In this document: positions 44,846-53,642 of the stretch, in pieces
Layout: every line of letters begins with the position of its first letter
Numbering within the stretch: the stretch's first letter is position 1
Source of the DNA: Paenisporosarcina sp. HGH0030
GTDB taxonomy: Bacteria > Bacillota > Bacilli > Bacillales_A > Planococcaceae
Reading direction: 5' to 3'
Assembly (NCBI RefSeq): GCF_000411295.1
Contig: NZ_KE150421.1
Span: 131,265 to 195,264 of the forward strand
Length of the DNA stretch: 64,000 nt
The notes under the pieces: model-generated
Seen by the model: only the letters and a program-made list of their open reading frames with translations
The model's database searches: none
What the model was told of the DNA's origin: nothing
Made by a program: the position numbers and the translations under genes

Positions 44846-45868
44846 ATGTCAGCTTCTATCGCTATTAATGGATTTGGCCGTATTGGTCGTATGGTATTTC
44901 GCCAGGCAATTCTTCAAGATGATTTAAACGTGGTGGCAATTAATGCAAGTTATCCTGCTGAAACGTTAGCACATTTGATTAAGTATGACACAAATCATGG
45001 AACGTTTTCTGGTGACATTGTCATAGAAGAAAGCGCTTTAATTGTAAATGGTAAGCGAGTTCAACTTGTAAGTGACCGTGACCCATTGAAGTTACCATGG
45101 AAAGAAATGAACATTGATATCGTTATCGAGGCAACTGGAAAATTTAATGACCGCGAAAAAGCGGCATTGCATTTACAAGCTGGAGCTAAGAAAGTAATTT
45201 TGACTGCTCCTGGTAAAAATGAAGACATAACAATCGTTATGGGTGTAAATGATAATCAATTGAATATTGAAAAACATGACATCATTTCAAATGCCAGCTG
45301 TACAACAAACTGTCTAGCGCCAGTTGCGAAAGTACTAAATGACACGTTTGGTATCGAAAACGGTCTTATGACGACTATCCATGCGTATACAAATGATCAA
45401 AAGAACTTAGATAATCCACATAAAGATTTACGTCGTGCCCGTGCATGTGCTCAGTCCATCATCCCGACATCTACAGGAGCAGCGAAAGCATTGGCATTGG
45501 TTTTACCTGAATTGAAAGGAAAACTTCATGGTTTGTCTCTTCGCGTACCAACTCCAAATGTGTCATTAGTGGATCTTGTTGTAGATTTACAAACTGATGT
45601 GACGGCAGAAGAAGTAAATGCAGCCTTTATTGAAGCTTCAAAAGGTTCAATGAAAGGGGTACTTGGATTAACTGTAGAACCACTTGTGTCGATTGACTTC
45701 AATTCAAACCCACATTCAGCGATCATTGACGGTTTAACGACAATGGTAATGGGAACACGTAAGGTAAAAGTTCTCGCTTGGTATGATAATGAATGGGGCT
45801 ACTCAGCACGTGTAGTAGATTTGACGAAAAAAGTAGGCGCAGCACTGAAAGACACAGTAATTGCCTAA
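44846..45868 (+). CDS. gapB: NADP-dependent glyceraldehyde-3-phosphate dehydrogenase (gluconeogenic)
   Basis: A protein of 340 residues. The NAD(P) fold starts IAINGFGRIGRMVFRQ. The catalytic Cys is in ASCTTNCLAPVAKVL (about residue 152), and ALVLPELKGKLHGLSLRVPTPNVS and WYDNEWGYSARVVDL complete the family signature. The type II (GapB) assignment rests on its position after polA-mutM-coaE, as in B. subtilis, and on the CcpN box. GapB works mainly in gluconeogenesis with NADP. AGGAGG precedes the ATG. A strong terminator ends the transcript. Confidence 0.95.
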   Translation: MSASIAINGFGRIGRMVFRQAILQDDLNVVAINASYPAETLAHLIKYDTNHGTFSGDIVIEESALIVNGKRVQLVSDRDPLKLPWKEMNIDIVIEATGKFNDREKAALHLQAGAKKVILTAPGKNEDITIVMGVNDNQLNIEKHDIISNASCTTNCLAPVAKVLNDTFGIENGLMTTIHAYTNDQKNLDNPHKDLRRARACAQSIIPTSTGAAKALALVLPELKGKLHGLSLRVPTPNVSLVDLVVDLQTDVTAEEVNAAFIEASKGSMKGVLGLTVEPLVSIDFNSNPHSAIIDGLTTMVMGTRKVKVLAWYDNEWGYSARVVDLTKKVGAALKDTVIA

Positions 45869-45874
45869 TAAAAT

Positions 45875-45919
45875 ATTCCTCCCTACATGCTTTCAAAAGT
45901 AGGGAGGAATTATTTTTTT
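45875..45919 (+). terminator. Terminator of gapB
   Basis: ATTCCTCCCTAC (45875-45886) pairs with GTAGGGAGGAAT (45899-45910), followed by TATTTTTTT. Confidence 0.9.
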
Positions 45920-45928
45920 CTCGAACAC

Positions 45929-45957
45929 TTGCATTGTGTGAGATTACAACATATAAT
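45929..45957 (+). promoter_or_regulatory. speD promoter
   Basis: TTGCAT (45929-45934) and TATAAT (45952-45957) are 17 nt apart. The start point would be near 45964, leaving an untranslated leader of nearly 130 nt before speD. Confidence 0.7.
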
Positions 45958-46021
45958 GTGAATCGTGTACTTTTATTGTACCAACTGACTGCTTAAAGGG
46001 TTAGGACCTCTCTGGACTAAC

Positions 46022-46085
46022 TTTCCCCCGTGGTAGTCGACTTTGATGATTCAACAAACTATAAAAAACTTATCAAAGGGGGAAA
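46022..46085 (+). promoter_or_regulatory. speD leader that can mask the ribosome binding site
   Basis: TTTCCCCC (46022-46029) is a perfect complement of GGGGGAAA (46078-46085), which is the speD ribosome binding site. CTTTGAT (46041-46047) pairs with ATCAAAG (46072-46078), stacking beneath it. In this fold the site is fully paired, so translation would need the structure to open. S-adenosylmethionine or a polyamine is a natural candidate ligand, but this is inference. Confidence 0.5.
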
Positions 46086-46091
46086 CGAACC

Positions 46092-46475
46092 ATGGAAACA
46101 ATGGGGCGTCATGTTATCGCAGAACTATGGGAGTGCGAATTTGACAAATTGAACGATGAAACATACATCGAGCGTACGTTTGTAGAGGCAGCACTTAAAT
46201 CAGGAGCAGAAGTACGTGAAGTAGCATTCCACAAATTTGCACCACAAGGTGTAAGTGGAGTCGTGATCATTTCTGAATCACACTTAACTATTCACAGCTT
46301 CCCAGAACACGGTTACGCAAGTATTGATGTATATACATGCGGCGATTTAGATCCAACAATTGCTGCTAAATATATTGCTGATGCACTTGGATCTCAGACT
46401 CGTGAAATGACAGAAATTCCACGTGGAATGGGTCCTGTTATTGCGGGTAAAGCGCGCGTAACAGCACATGCATAA
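46092..46475 (+). CDS. speD: S-adenosylmethionine decarboxylase proenzyme
   Basis: A protein of 127 residues, the short bacterial class 1B form. [25 protein letters not shown] is the cleavage and active site: the chain self-cuts at the Glu-Ser bond to leave a pyruvoyl group on the alpha chain, with His and Cys nearby for catalysis. It makes decarboxylated SAM, the aminopropyl donor for spermidine. GGGGGA lies 9-14 nt before the ATG inside a potential hairpin. It lies between gapB and nrdR as in other bacilli and has its own promoter and terminator. Confidence 0.96.
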   Translation: METMGRHVIAELWECEFDKLNDETYIERTFVEAALKSGAEVREVAFHKFAPQGVSGVVIISESHLTIHSFPEHGYASIDVYTCGDLDPTIAAKYIADALGSQTREMTEIPRGMGPVIAGKARVTAHA

Positions 46476-46489
46476 CAACTAAACTGAGT

Positions 46490-46518
46490 AGGCAGAGGGA
46501 GAAATTCCTCTGCTTTTT
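46490..46518 (+). terminator. Terminator of speD
   Basis: GCAGAGG (46492-46498) pairs with CCTCTGC (46507-46513), followed by TTTTT. Confidence 0.85.
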
Positions 46519-46587
46519 CGATTTTAATGGACTTTTTTTGATATAATAGGAACACTAAACGAATGACGAAATTCAGGAGATAAAACT

Positions 46588-47058
46588 ATGAGATGTCCAG
46601 CTTGCCAATTTAATGGAACGCGGGTCGTGGATTCACGACCGGTAGACGATAATAAAGCGATCCGCAGAAGAAGAGAATGTGAAGATTGTGGTTTTCGTTT
46701 TACTACTTTCGAAAAAGTAGAAGAAATGCCGTTGATCGTAGTGAAAAAAGGTGGGTCACGCGAAGAATTCAGCCACGAAAAAGTATTGAGAGGCCTGATT
46801 CGCGCATGTGAAAAACGCCCTGTAACGCTAGAATCTCTTGAAAATGTCGTATTCTCAATTGAGAAAGATTTACGTCGAATCGGCAATTCCGAAGTGAAGT
46901 CAGAGGATGTTGGCGAAATGGTCATGGATCGTCTGGCAACCATCGATGAAGTAGCATACGTGCGCTTTGCGTCCGTATATCGACAATTTAAAGACATTAA
47001 TGTGTTTATAGATGAATTAAAAGACTTGTTGAAGAAAAGTCCAGAAGACAAAAAATAA
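46588..47058 (+). CDS. nrdR: Ribonucleotide reductase regulator NrdR
   Basis: A protein of 156 residues. The zinc ribbon is [20 protein letters not shown] ... [15 protein letters not shown] (four Cys), then an ATP-cone domain ([29 protein letters not shown]) to about residue 140. It senses ATP and dATP and represses ribonucleotide reductase genes at NrdR boxes. AGGAGAT precedes the ATG. dnaB starts 21 nt after its stop and dnaI follows, so DNA precursor control and replication initiation share an operon, as is usual in bacilli. Confidence 0.96.
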   Translation: MRCPACQFNGTRVVDSRPVDDNKAIRRRRECEDCGFRFTTFEKVEEMPLIVVKKGGSREEFSHEKVLRGLIRACEKRPVTLESLENVVFSIEKDLRRIGNSEVKSEDVGEMVMDRLATIDEVAYVRFASVYRQFKDINVFIDELKDLLKKSPEDKK

Positions 47059-47079
47059 GGGACAGGAGGACGATGTTGC

Positions 47080-48474
47080 GTGCAACTATTATTTAAAGAA
47101 CTTCAGCCGGTAGATAGCTTCATCATCCAAATGCCCAATATACTGACGGACAAGGATCGCCAGCTTGTGACGATGTTGTATAAACCTATCATTGGTTCAG
47201 ATGCGATGAGTTTGTATTGTACATTATGGGCAGAATCAGAGTGCGAAACAACTGAACAATTGACACACTATTATTTAATGGATGTGTTGAATATGTCGTT
47301 AAAGAAAATATTTGATGCCCGTGTGTCACTCGAAGCCATTGGACTGATGAAAACGTGGAAAAAAGATGCTGACGATAAACGTCTGTTCATTTATGAGGTA
47401 GTAGCACCCCTGGATGCAGCTTCGTTCTTCAGTGAACCGATTTTGGCCACATCTTTATATAGCGTCATACACGAAAAAGCGTATATACGTATAAGAGAGC
47501 GCTTCGTTAAAAAGCAACCAAACTTAAACGGGTATGAGAATGTATCGCGTGACCTGCAGGACGTTTTTAAAAGCAACCATGATTACAATAAACTGGGGCA
47601 TATATTTGAACCAGGGCAAATAGAGCAAACTTCCGAACGGCCGAAGAAGATTCCATTCTATTCGATGGATTTTGATTTTGATTTATTGAAATCAGGGTTA
47701 TCTGAAGTCATGATTCCTTCCAGTGTATTAACTTTATCTGTAAAGGAACTGATTGCAAAAGTAGCTTTTCTATACTCGTTAAATGCAATCGATATGCAAA
47801 AAGTGTTGATGATGGCTATTGATGATCAAAATCGCATTACGGAAGAACGTTTGAAAAAAACAGCAGCTGATTATTACAAGCTCTCTATTTCTTCTAAACC
47901 TCCAAGGTTGATGCCTAAGGCTGGTGTGCAGCGTGAAGTGGTTTCTCAGGAAGTGAAACTTTCCAAAGATCAATCACTTATTAAATATCTCGAAGAAACG
48001 CCACCACTGGAAGTGTTAAGAGATTTATCGAACGGTAAGGAGCCTTTGCCTGTAGAAGTTGATTTAGCCAATGAACTTATATTTAAATATGGTTTTCCAC
48101 CCGCAGTCGTCAATGTCTTATTACAATTCGTTCTAATCCGAGCGAAAATGAAACTGAACAAAAATTATGTGCACAAAATTGCAGCGCACTGGCAACGTGA
48201 AAACATTTCGACATGCGAACAGGCAATTGAAATTTCACGAAAAGAACATGACCAGTATATGGATTGGCAAAATTCATCAAAGACAACTTCATATAAGCGA
48301 AAAAATGTGCGCGATGAAAAAGTGCCGGAATGGTTCTATAAAGCGAAAGAAAATCGTTCAACGAAAAAAACGGTTGAAAATGAAGTGACAGAAGATTGGG
48401 AAGCAAAAAAACAGCAATTGCTTGAAAAACTCGGTGTAACAGAGGGGCAGGCGAAAACGAATGGAACCAATTAG
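47080..48474 (+). CDS. dnaB: Replication initiation and membrane attachment protein DnaB
   Basis: A protein of 464 residues with a GTG start at 47080 and AGGAGG (47065-47070) upstream. The N-terminal half holds the DnaB-type winged-helix domain (IQMPNILTDKDRQLVTMLYKPIIGSDAMSLY). The C-terminal DnaB/DnaD domain is at about 330-400 (ELIFKYGFPPAVVNVLLQFVLI with the later YxxxIxxxW-like HKIAAHWQRENI). It works with DnaD and DnaI to load the replicative helicase at oriC and at restarted forks. Its end overlaps dnaI by 14 bp. This is not the helicase called DnaB in E. coli. Confidence 0.95.
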   Translation: MQLLFKELQPVDSFIIQMPNILTDKDRQLVTMLYKPIIGSDAMSLYCTLWAESECETTEQLTHYYLMDVLNMSLKKIFDARVSLEAIGLMKTWKKDADDKRLFIYEVVAPLDAASFFSEPILATSLYSVIHEKAYIRIRERFVKKQPNLNGYENVSRDLQDVFKSNHDYNKLGHIFEPGQIEQTSERPKKIPFYSMDFDFDLLKSGLSEVMIPSSVLTLSVKELIAKVAFLYSLNAIDMQKVLMMAIDDQNRITEERLKKTAADYYKLSISSKPPRLMPKAGVQREVVSQEVKLSKDQSLIKYLEETPPLEVLRDLSNGKEPLPVEVDLANELIFKYGFPPAVVNVLLQFVLIRAKMKLNKNYVHKIAAHWQRENISTCEQAIEISRKEHDQYMDWQNSSKTTSYKRKNVRDEKVPEWFYKAKENRSTKKTVENEVTEDWEAKKQQLLEKLGVTEGQAKTNGTN

Positions 48475-49402
48475 TGAAACGTTAAAACGCGTCGTGAATG
48501 CACCTGAATTTTCGAAGCGTTATGAAAAAATGAAAAATGAAATTCTTGAAGATCGTGGAGTTCAAGCGTTTTTATCGGAGAATGCAGAGCTTGTCAACAA
48601 AGATATGGTTGATCGTGGACTCGGGAAACTATATGAATATACTTCTCAAAATCATGACTGTGAAACCTGTGAAAATGTGGCCAGCTGCCAGAATGTCATG
48701 AAAGGCTACGTGCCGAAATTGACAATAGTCCGCGGATCTATAGACCTTGATTATGCAAGATGCAGACAAAAAACGATTGAAGATGAACGTCGTCAAGTGT
48801 CTGCAATGATTTCGAGCATGCATATGCCAAAGGATGTGTTGCAGGCAACACTTGCGACCGTTACATACGATCATAATACCCGTGTGAATCTTGGTACGGC
48901 AGCAAATGCATTTATGGAAGAAGTCAAAACGACAGGGAATTTACCTTCAAAAGGCTTTTATATCTTTGGCGAATTTGGCGTTGGTAAATCCTATGTATTA
49001 GGCGCCATGGCAAATGAACTTGCTGAACAGAAAATAAAAACAGTTCTTGTATACGTGCCGGAATTTTTACGTGAAATGAAACACGCCATACAGGATCAGT
49101 CGCTACAGGAAAAAGTGGACTATGTAAAGAAAGCACCTGTACTTATGCTCGACGATTTAGGAGCTGAAACATTATCCAGCTGGACGAGAGACGAAATCCT
49201 TGGGACTGTGTTGCATTATCGTATGGCAGAGAACTTACCAACTTTCATTACATCGAACTTTGACTATGACGCACTCGAAGAGCATTTAGCGTACTCTGGA
49301 AAAGGCGAACGGGAACTAGTGAAAGCAGCGCGAATCATGGAACGTATACGTTCGATAACAATTCCGATGCGACTGAGCGGGAAAAATAGACGAGATGGAT
49401 AA
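48461..49402 (+). CDS. dnaI: Primosomal protein DnaI, helicase loader
   Basis: A protein of 313 residues. The N-terminal zinc region (HDCETCENVASCQNVMKGY) binds the helicase; the AAA+ domain has FYIFGEFGVGKSYVLGAMA (Walker A), APVLMLDDLGAETL (Walker B) and TSNFDYDALEEHL (sensor 1). An arginine-rich end follows (RIMERIRSITIPMRLSG). It loads the replicative DnaC helicase onto DNA with ATP. Its start lies inside the end of dnaB, showing translational coupling. A terminator follows. Confidence 0.96.
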   Translation: MEPISETLKRVVNAPEFSKRYEKMKNEILEDRGVQAFLSENAELVNKDMVDRGLGKLYEYTSQNHDCETCENVASCQNVMKGYVPKLTIVRGSIDLDYARCRQKTIEDERRQVSAMISSMHMPKDVLQATLATVTYDHNTRVNLGTAANAFMEEVKTTGNLPSKGFYIFGEFGVGKSYVLGAMANELAEQKIKTVLVYVPEFLREMKHAIQDQSLQEKVDYVKKAPVLMLDDLGAETLSSWTRDEILGTVLHYRMAENLPTFITSNFDYDALEEHLAYSGKGERELVKAARIMERIRSITIPMRLSGKNRRDG

Positions 49403-49412
49403 AGAAAAGTGT

Positions 49413-49448
49413 GACTACCTGGACTGTTTCAGTCTGGTAGTTTTTTTA
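49413..49448 (+). terminator. Terminator of nrdR-dnaB-dnaI
   Basis: ACTACCTGGACTG (49414-49426) pairs with CAGTCTGGTAGT (49430-49441, one bulge), followed by T7. From here to the promoter at 49683 no further element is visible. Confidence 0.85.
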
Positions 49449-49682
49449 TGGGGAAATGTAAATGACAGAAGACTTGCATCTTAAACCAGACATAAAATCC
49501 AACTGAAAATGAGAAATAATATTTTTTTTATTTTCTGCTCTATTAAATGGTGTGGTTGTTTTTACGCTTGCTGGTTCGTGCGCGGAAAGGGCAAAGTTTC
49601 CTTTTTGTAAAATCAACCTTGATAGTTAATAAATCCCTTATTTTTAGAATAATAGAAATATTAAACGCTATGTAGAGGGTGA

Positions 49683-49731
49683 TTGACATTCTCAATTACA
49701 TGTCTATAATTGAGAGTGAGAATCGTTTTCA
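49683..49731 (+). promoter_or_regulatory. Iron-regulated promoter: Fur-type box plus inverted repeat
   Basis: TTGACA (49683-49688) and TATAAT (49705-49710) are 16 nt apart. A perfect inverted repeat TCTCAATTA (49690-49698) / TAATTGAGA (49707-49715) covers the spacer and -10. TGAGAATCGTTTTCA (49717-49731), just downstream at the transcription start, matches 11 of 15 positions of the 7-1-7 Fur consensus. Confidence 0.7.
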
Positions 49732-49766
49732 ATGGTTCACTACATATACAAAGGGAGAGACATTCA

Positions 49767-50843
49767 GTGAAAAAAGCATTATTTATTGTTTTAGCTTTTG
49801 CTCTAGTCGTATTATCTGCATGTGGCAACGATACTACTTCTAAGGATACAAAGAACAAAGCAACAAAAGAAACAAACGAAACAAACGAAAGCAAAGAAGT
49901 AAACCTATACACAGCTCGTCACTATGATGTAGACGACCAACTCTACAAAAAATTCGAAGAAGAAACTGGCATCAAAGTAAATGTAATCAAAGGTGAAGCT
50001 GACGAATTACTTGAGCGTATTAAACGCGAAGGTGATGCAACTGAGGCAGATTTATTCTTGACTGCCGATGCTGGACGTTTATACCGTGCAAAAGAGGATG
50101 GGTTACTGCAAGCGGTATCAAGTGATGTTCTGGATGAACAAGTTCCAGCCAACTTCCAAGATAAAGATCAAATGTGGTACGGTTTAACGAAACGTGCTCG
50201 TGTCATTGTCTACAACAAAGAAACAGTGAAACCTGAAGAATTATCAACATATGAAGCGTTGACTGAAGACCAATGGAAAGGTCGCGTCTTGATTCGTGGC
50301 TCTGAAAATGTGTATAATCAATCTTTGTTAGCTTCTTTCATTGAAATCAATGGTGAAGAGAAAGCAAAAGAGTGGGCTGCAGGATTAGTATCGAACTTTG
50401 CACGTGATCCTGAAGGTGGAGACCGTGATCAAGCGAAAGCAATTGCTGCAGGTGTTGGCGATGTAGCAATCATGAACACTTACTACTTTGGTCAAATGCT
50501 GAACTCTGAAGATCCAGAAGAAGTTAAAGTTGCAGAAGGCTTAGGCTTGTTCTTCCCTAACCAAGAAACGACAGGTACTCATGTTAACGTAAGTGGTGCC
50601 GGAGTTGTAAAAAATGCGAAGAACAAAGACAATGCGATCAAATTACTTGAGTTCCTATCATCTCCTGAATCTCAAGGAACATTTGCCGAAGCAAATTATG
50701 AATACCCAGTAAATGAATCAGTTGAACCAACTGAATTACTTAAATCATGGGGCGAATTCAAAGAACAAGATATTCCATTATCTGCTCTTGGTGACAACAA
50801 TGCAAAATCAATTTTAATCTTCAACGAAGTTGGTTGGAAATAA
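49767..50843 (+). CDS. Iron(III) ABC transporter substrate-binding lipoprotein
   Basis: A protein of 358 residues from a GTG at 49767 with GGGAGAG upstream. It has a lipoprotein signal, KKALFIVLAFALVVLSAC, with the lipobox Cys at residue 18, then a charged linker and a periplasmic-binding-like fold of the FbpA/FutA type (VNLYTARHYDVDDQLYKKF, TDAGRLYRAKEDGLLQA-like segment, IMNTYYFGQML). The YYFGQ tyrosines are typical Fe(III) ligands. It would be anchored outside the membrane and hand ferric iron to the permease that follows. A 13-bp hairpin separates the two genes. Confidence 0.92.
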   Translation: MKKALFIVLAFALVVLSACGNDTTSKDTKNKATKETNETNESKEVNLYTARHYDVDDQLYKKFEEETGIKVNVIKGEADELLERIKREGDATEADLFLTADAGRLYRAKEDGLLQAVSSDVLDEQVPANFQDKDQMWYGLTKRARVIVYNKETVKPEELSTYEALTEDQWKGRVLIRGSENVYNQSLLASFIEINGEEKAKEWAAGLVSNFARDPEGGDRDQAKAIAAGVGDVAIMNTYYFGQMLNSEDPEEVKVAEGLGLFFPNQETTGTHVNVSGAGVVKNAKNKDNAIKLLEFLSSPESQGTFAEANYEYPVNESVEPTELLKSWGEFKEQDIPLSALGDNNAKSILIFNEVGWK

Positions 50844-50855
50844 ACAAATCAAATG

Positions 50856-50883
50856 CCCTTGTTACGTTCAAACGTAACAAGGG
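50856..50883 (+). terminator. Attenuating hairpin between binding protein and permease genes
   Basis: CCCTTGTTACGTT (50856-50868) pairs perfectly with AACGTAACAAGGG (50871-50883). Only a short mixed tail (ATTTCTTG) follows, so some read-through is expected. This would give more binding protein than permease. Confidence 0.65.
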
Positions 50884-50916
50884 ATTTCTTGCGATTGGAT
50901 AAGAGGTGTTGGTGAC

Positions 50917-52548
50917 GTGCAAAGAAGATTGGCTAGTGTGAATATGTGGACGGTAGCAGCGGCAATCATTATGATTCTCCTGTTTTTACCGAATTTAACG
51001 ATTGTAATGGGCGTTTTTTCTCCAGCCAATGAAAACTGGGCACATATGAAAGAATTTGTTCTAGGCTCTTTCATTAAAACCTCACTGATTTTAATTAGCA
51101 CTACCGCTATACTAACGATATTCATAGGGTTGAGTCTGGCATGGTTGATTGCGCAATATCAATTCCCTTTGAGAAAATTTCTAAAATGGGCTCTTATTTT
51201 GCCTCTATCCATCCCACCTTTTATTGGTGCATATACATACCACGGGATTGTCAATTACACAGGAGTAATACAAAAGACTCTAAGAGATCGATTCGATATG
51301 GAGCTGAATCCTTCATTTTTTGACATCATGAATCTGCCCGGAGCAATTTTTATTTATACGATGTTTTTATATCCTTATGTTTATACAATTACCCGAATAT
51401 TCTTATCCCAGCAATCTGCTTCATTGATTGAAAGTGCAAGAGTGCTCGGAAAAGGTCCTTGGCGTACGTTTTTCCAAGTCGTCATTCCGATTTCAAGGGT
51501 TTCCATTATTGGTGGAGCAAGTTTAGTTGTGCTGGAAGTGTTAAATGATTATGGTGTGGTGAAATACTTTGGCATCCAGACATTTACGACGGCAATATTT
51601 CAAACTTGGTTTGGTTTAGGTGATATTGAATCATCAATTAAACTTGCCGCATCCCTTATGGGGTTTGTCATCTTGATTCTATTGATTGAAAAAATATTGC
51701 GTGGAAGAAGGCAATACAGTTATTCCACCACAAAAGTACGGCCATTGCCACTTATTCAGTTGAGAGGCATGAAAGCGTTTCTTGCAACTGGTTACGGGTT
51801 GTTGATATTAAGTCTAGGATTCTTCATTCCAATAGCCCAGCTGATTGATTGGATGCTCCTGACATTTGGGACAATCCCGATGGATGAATTTCTGACTTAC
51901 GTTAAGAACTCAGTAACAGTAGCAGGCATCAGTGCATTTGTGATAATTGTTTTCGCTTTGATTGTCGGAAACTTCAGTCGTTTGGTACATAGCAAAGTAG
52001 CGAAACTGTTTCCTAAGTTAACAATTCTCGGTTACTCTATACCAGGAGCGGTGATTTCCGTAGCAGTTGTTACTGCATTTATTGCACTCGATCGTTTTCT
52101 TGCACCTTTGTATCAAATGCTCGGTGTTGGGACAACACTTGTTCTAAGTGTAAGTTTAACGATGTTGATTTCCGCCTATATCATCCGATTCTTTGCAATT
52201 GGTTATAATTCCATTGAATCTGGATACGATAAAATTGGAACAGACTTTAGGGACGCTTCAAGACTTCTAGGTGTCGGGCCGACAAAAACGTTTTTCAAAG
52301 TAGATGTACCGATGCTGAAAGGCGCAATTATCAGCGGATATATTTTAGTTTTCATTGATATATTAAAAGAAATACCTTTAACGTTAATATTACGTCCATT
52401 CAATTTTGATACGCTTTCAACAAAAGCATTCCAATATGCAAGTGATGAAAAAATTATGGAAGCTTCACAAGCTTCGTTATTAATTGTCGGTATTAGTGCC
52501 CTTGCCATTGTTATTTTCTATAAGTTTCTCGAAAAGGAGCCTGATTGA
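50917..52548 (+). CDS. Iron(III) ABC transporter permease (fused two-domain)
   Basis: A protein of 543 residues with a GTG start at 50917. About twelve membrane segments form two repeated halves of the BPD_transp_1 (FbpB/ThiP-like) type. The EAA loops that contact the ATPase are visible in each half: ESARVLGKGPWRTFFQVVIPIS at about residue 170 and DASRLLGVGPTKTFFKVDVPML at about residue 445. It forms the channel for ferric iron delivered by the lipoprotein. Its stop is one base before the ATPase ATG. Confidence 0.93.
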   Translation: MQRRLASVNMWTVAAAIIMILLFLPNLTIVMGVFSPANENWAHMKEFVLGSFIKTSLILISTTAILTIFIGLSLAWLIAQYQFPLRKFLKWALILPLSIPPFIGAYTYHGIVNYTGVIQKTLRDRFDMELNPSFFDIMNLPGAIFIYTMFLYPYVYTITRIFLSQQSASLIESARVLGKGPWRTFFQVVIPISRVSIIGGASLVVLEVLNDYGVVKYFGIQTFTTAIFQTWFGLGDIESSIKLAASLMGFVILILLIEKILRGRRQYSYSTTKVRPLPLIQLRGMKAFLATGYGLLILSLGFFIPIAQLIDWMLLTFGTIPMDEFLTYVKNSVTVAGISAFVIIVFALIVGNFSRLVHSKVAKLFPKLTILGYSIPGAVISVAVVTAFIALDRFLAPLYQMLGVGTTLVLSVSLTMLISAYIIRFFAIGYNSIESGYDKIGTDFRDASRLLGVGPTKTFFKVDVPMLKGAIISGYILVFIDILKEIPLTLILRPFNFDTLSTKAFQYASDEKIMEASQASLLIVGISALAIVIFYKFLEKEPD

Positions 52549-52549
52549 C

Positions 52550-53293
52550 ATGTTTATTTCCATTCAAAATGTTTGTTTCAAATATCCAAATACAAATCGC
52601 TCTGCACTAGACCAGTTTTCAATGAATATTGAAAAAGGGGAAGTCATCTCAATATTAGGTCGAAGCGGCAGTGGAAAAAGCACGATACTGCGTCTCCTAG
52701 CTGGACTTGAAAAGCCAACTCAAGGTACATTGACGATTCAGGATGAAGTGATTTTCGATAACAAAACATTTCTGCAACCTGAGAAGCGAGGCATAGGAAT
52801 GGTGTTTCAGGATTATGCGCTGTTTCCCCATATGACGGTTGGAGAGAATATCATATTCGGTTTATTTAAAATGAAAAAAGCTGAAAAGAAAAAACGCCTC
52901 GCGGAAGTTCTTGAATTAGTTGAACTTCAGGATTATGAGAAACGTTATCCGCATCAACTTAGTGGAGGTCAACAACAACGTGTGGCGATTGCAAGGGCTA
53001 TTGCGCCAAACCCACACTTGATTTTATTGGATGAGCCTTTCAGTAATTTAGATGCAGAACTGCAAGTGAAAATTCGTAAAGACTTACGTGAAATTATTAA
53101 AAAAGCAAATATTACGTCCATCTTCGTCACACATGACGAAAATGATGCCCATGCATTAGCGGATCGTATCGTTAAGCTGAAAGATGGTTGCATTGATTTA
53201 ATCGGTCGCCCTTGTGATTTGCTTGGGATTCATCCCCATCCAACGCCACAATTCGTACCGGAACAAGAAGCCCGAGAATTAATGAGTGTATAA
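52550..53293 (+). CDS. Iron(III) ABC transporter ATP-binding protein
   Basis: A protein of 247 residues from the ATG at 52550 with AAAAGGAG upstream; a longer frame from 52484 lies inside the permease gene. Walker A GRSGSGKSTILRLLAG, the Q loop GMVFQDYALFPHM, signature LSGGQQQRVAIARAIA, Walker B LILLDEPFSNLD and switch HVTHDE-type THDEND are complete. It powers the permease with ATP. It lacks the long regulatory C-terminal domain of many FbpC proteins. It is the last gene of the iron operon, before the thrS leader. Confidence 0.94.
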   Translation: MFISIQNVCFKYPNTNRSALDQFSMNIEKGEVISILGRSGSGKSTILRLLAGLEKPTQGTLTIQDEVIFDNKTFLQPEKRGIGMVFQDYALFPHMTVGENIIFGLFKMKKAEKKKRLAEVLELVELQDYEKRYPHQLSGGQQQRVAIARAIAPNPHLILLDEPFSNLDAELQVKIRKDLREIIKKANITSIFVTHDENDAHALADRIVKLKDGCIDLIGRPCDLLGIHPHPTPQFVPEQEARELMSV

Positions 53294-53307
53294 TTTTAAA
53301 TTTTCAG

Positions 53308-53336
53308 TTGCATTTGATTTCATGCAAGAGTAAAAT
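53308..53336 (+). promoter_or_regulatory. thrS promoter
   Basis: TTGCAT (53308-53313) and TAAAAT (53331-53336) are 17 nt apart, directly before the T-box leader. Confidence 0.6.
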
Positions 53337-53342
53337 GTCAAC

Positions 53343-53606
53343 ATAAGAATAAAGAAATGCCAAGAAGAGGACAATACTTGTCTGTACGACTTTTTAGAGA
53401 GAGAAGCCCTGGCTGAAAGCTTCTTAAGTACGACACTCAATTTACCACCTCGGAGCAGCAACAGTGAAATCTTAGTAACTGTTGACGGTAACGGCCCGTT
53501 AGCCGGCTCAAAGCTTCATCTTTTTAGTCCTGGACTGAAGAGAAGGAAGAAGGGTGGAACCACGAACTCAAACCTCGTCCCTTTCATAGGACGGGGTTTT
53601 TTTGTG
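53343..53606 (+). promoter_or_regulatory. T-box leader of thrS
   Basis: The leader fills the 349-nt gap before thrS. The conserved AGGGTGGAACCACG T-box lies at 53551-53564, preceded by stem I elements (AGAGAGAGAAGCCCTGGCTG) from about 53396. A terminator, CCTCGTCC (53573-53580) with GGACGGGG (53589-53596) and T7, follows. A likely threonine specifier codon is ACC at 53444-53446 in TTTACCACC. Uncharged tRNA-Thr binding would favour the antiterminator and switch on thrS. Confidence 0.92.
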
Positions 53607-53642
53607 TTCAATTTTAATAATAAAAACGAAGGAGTGGGGTAA

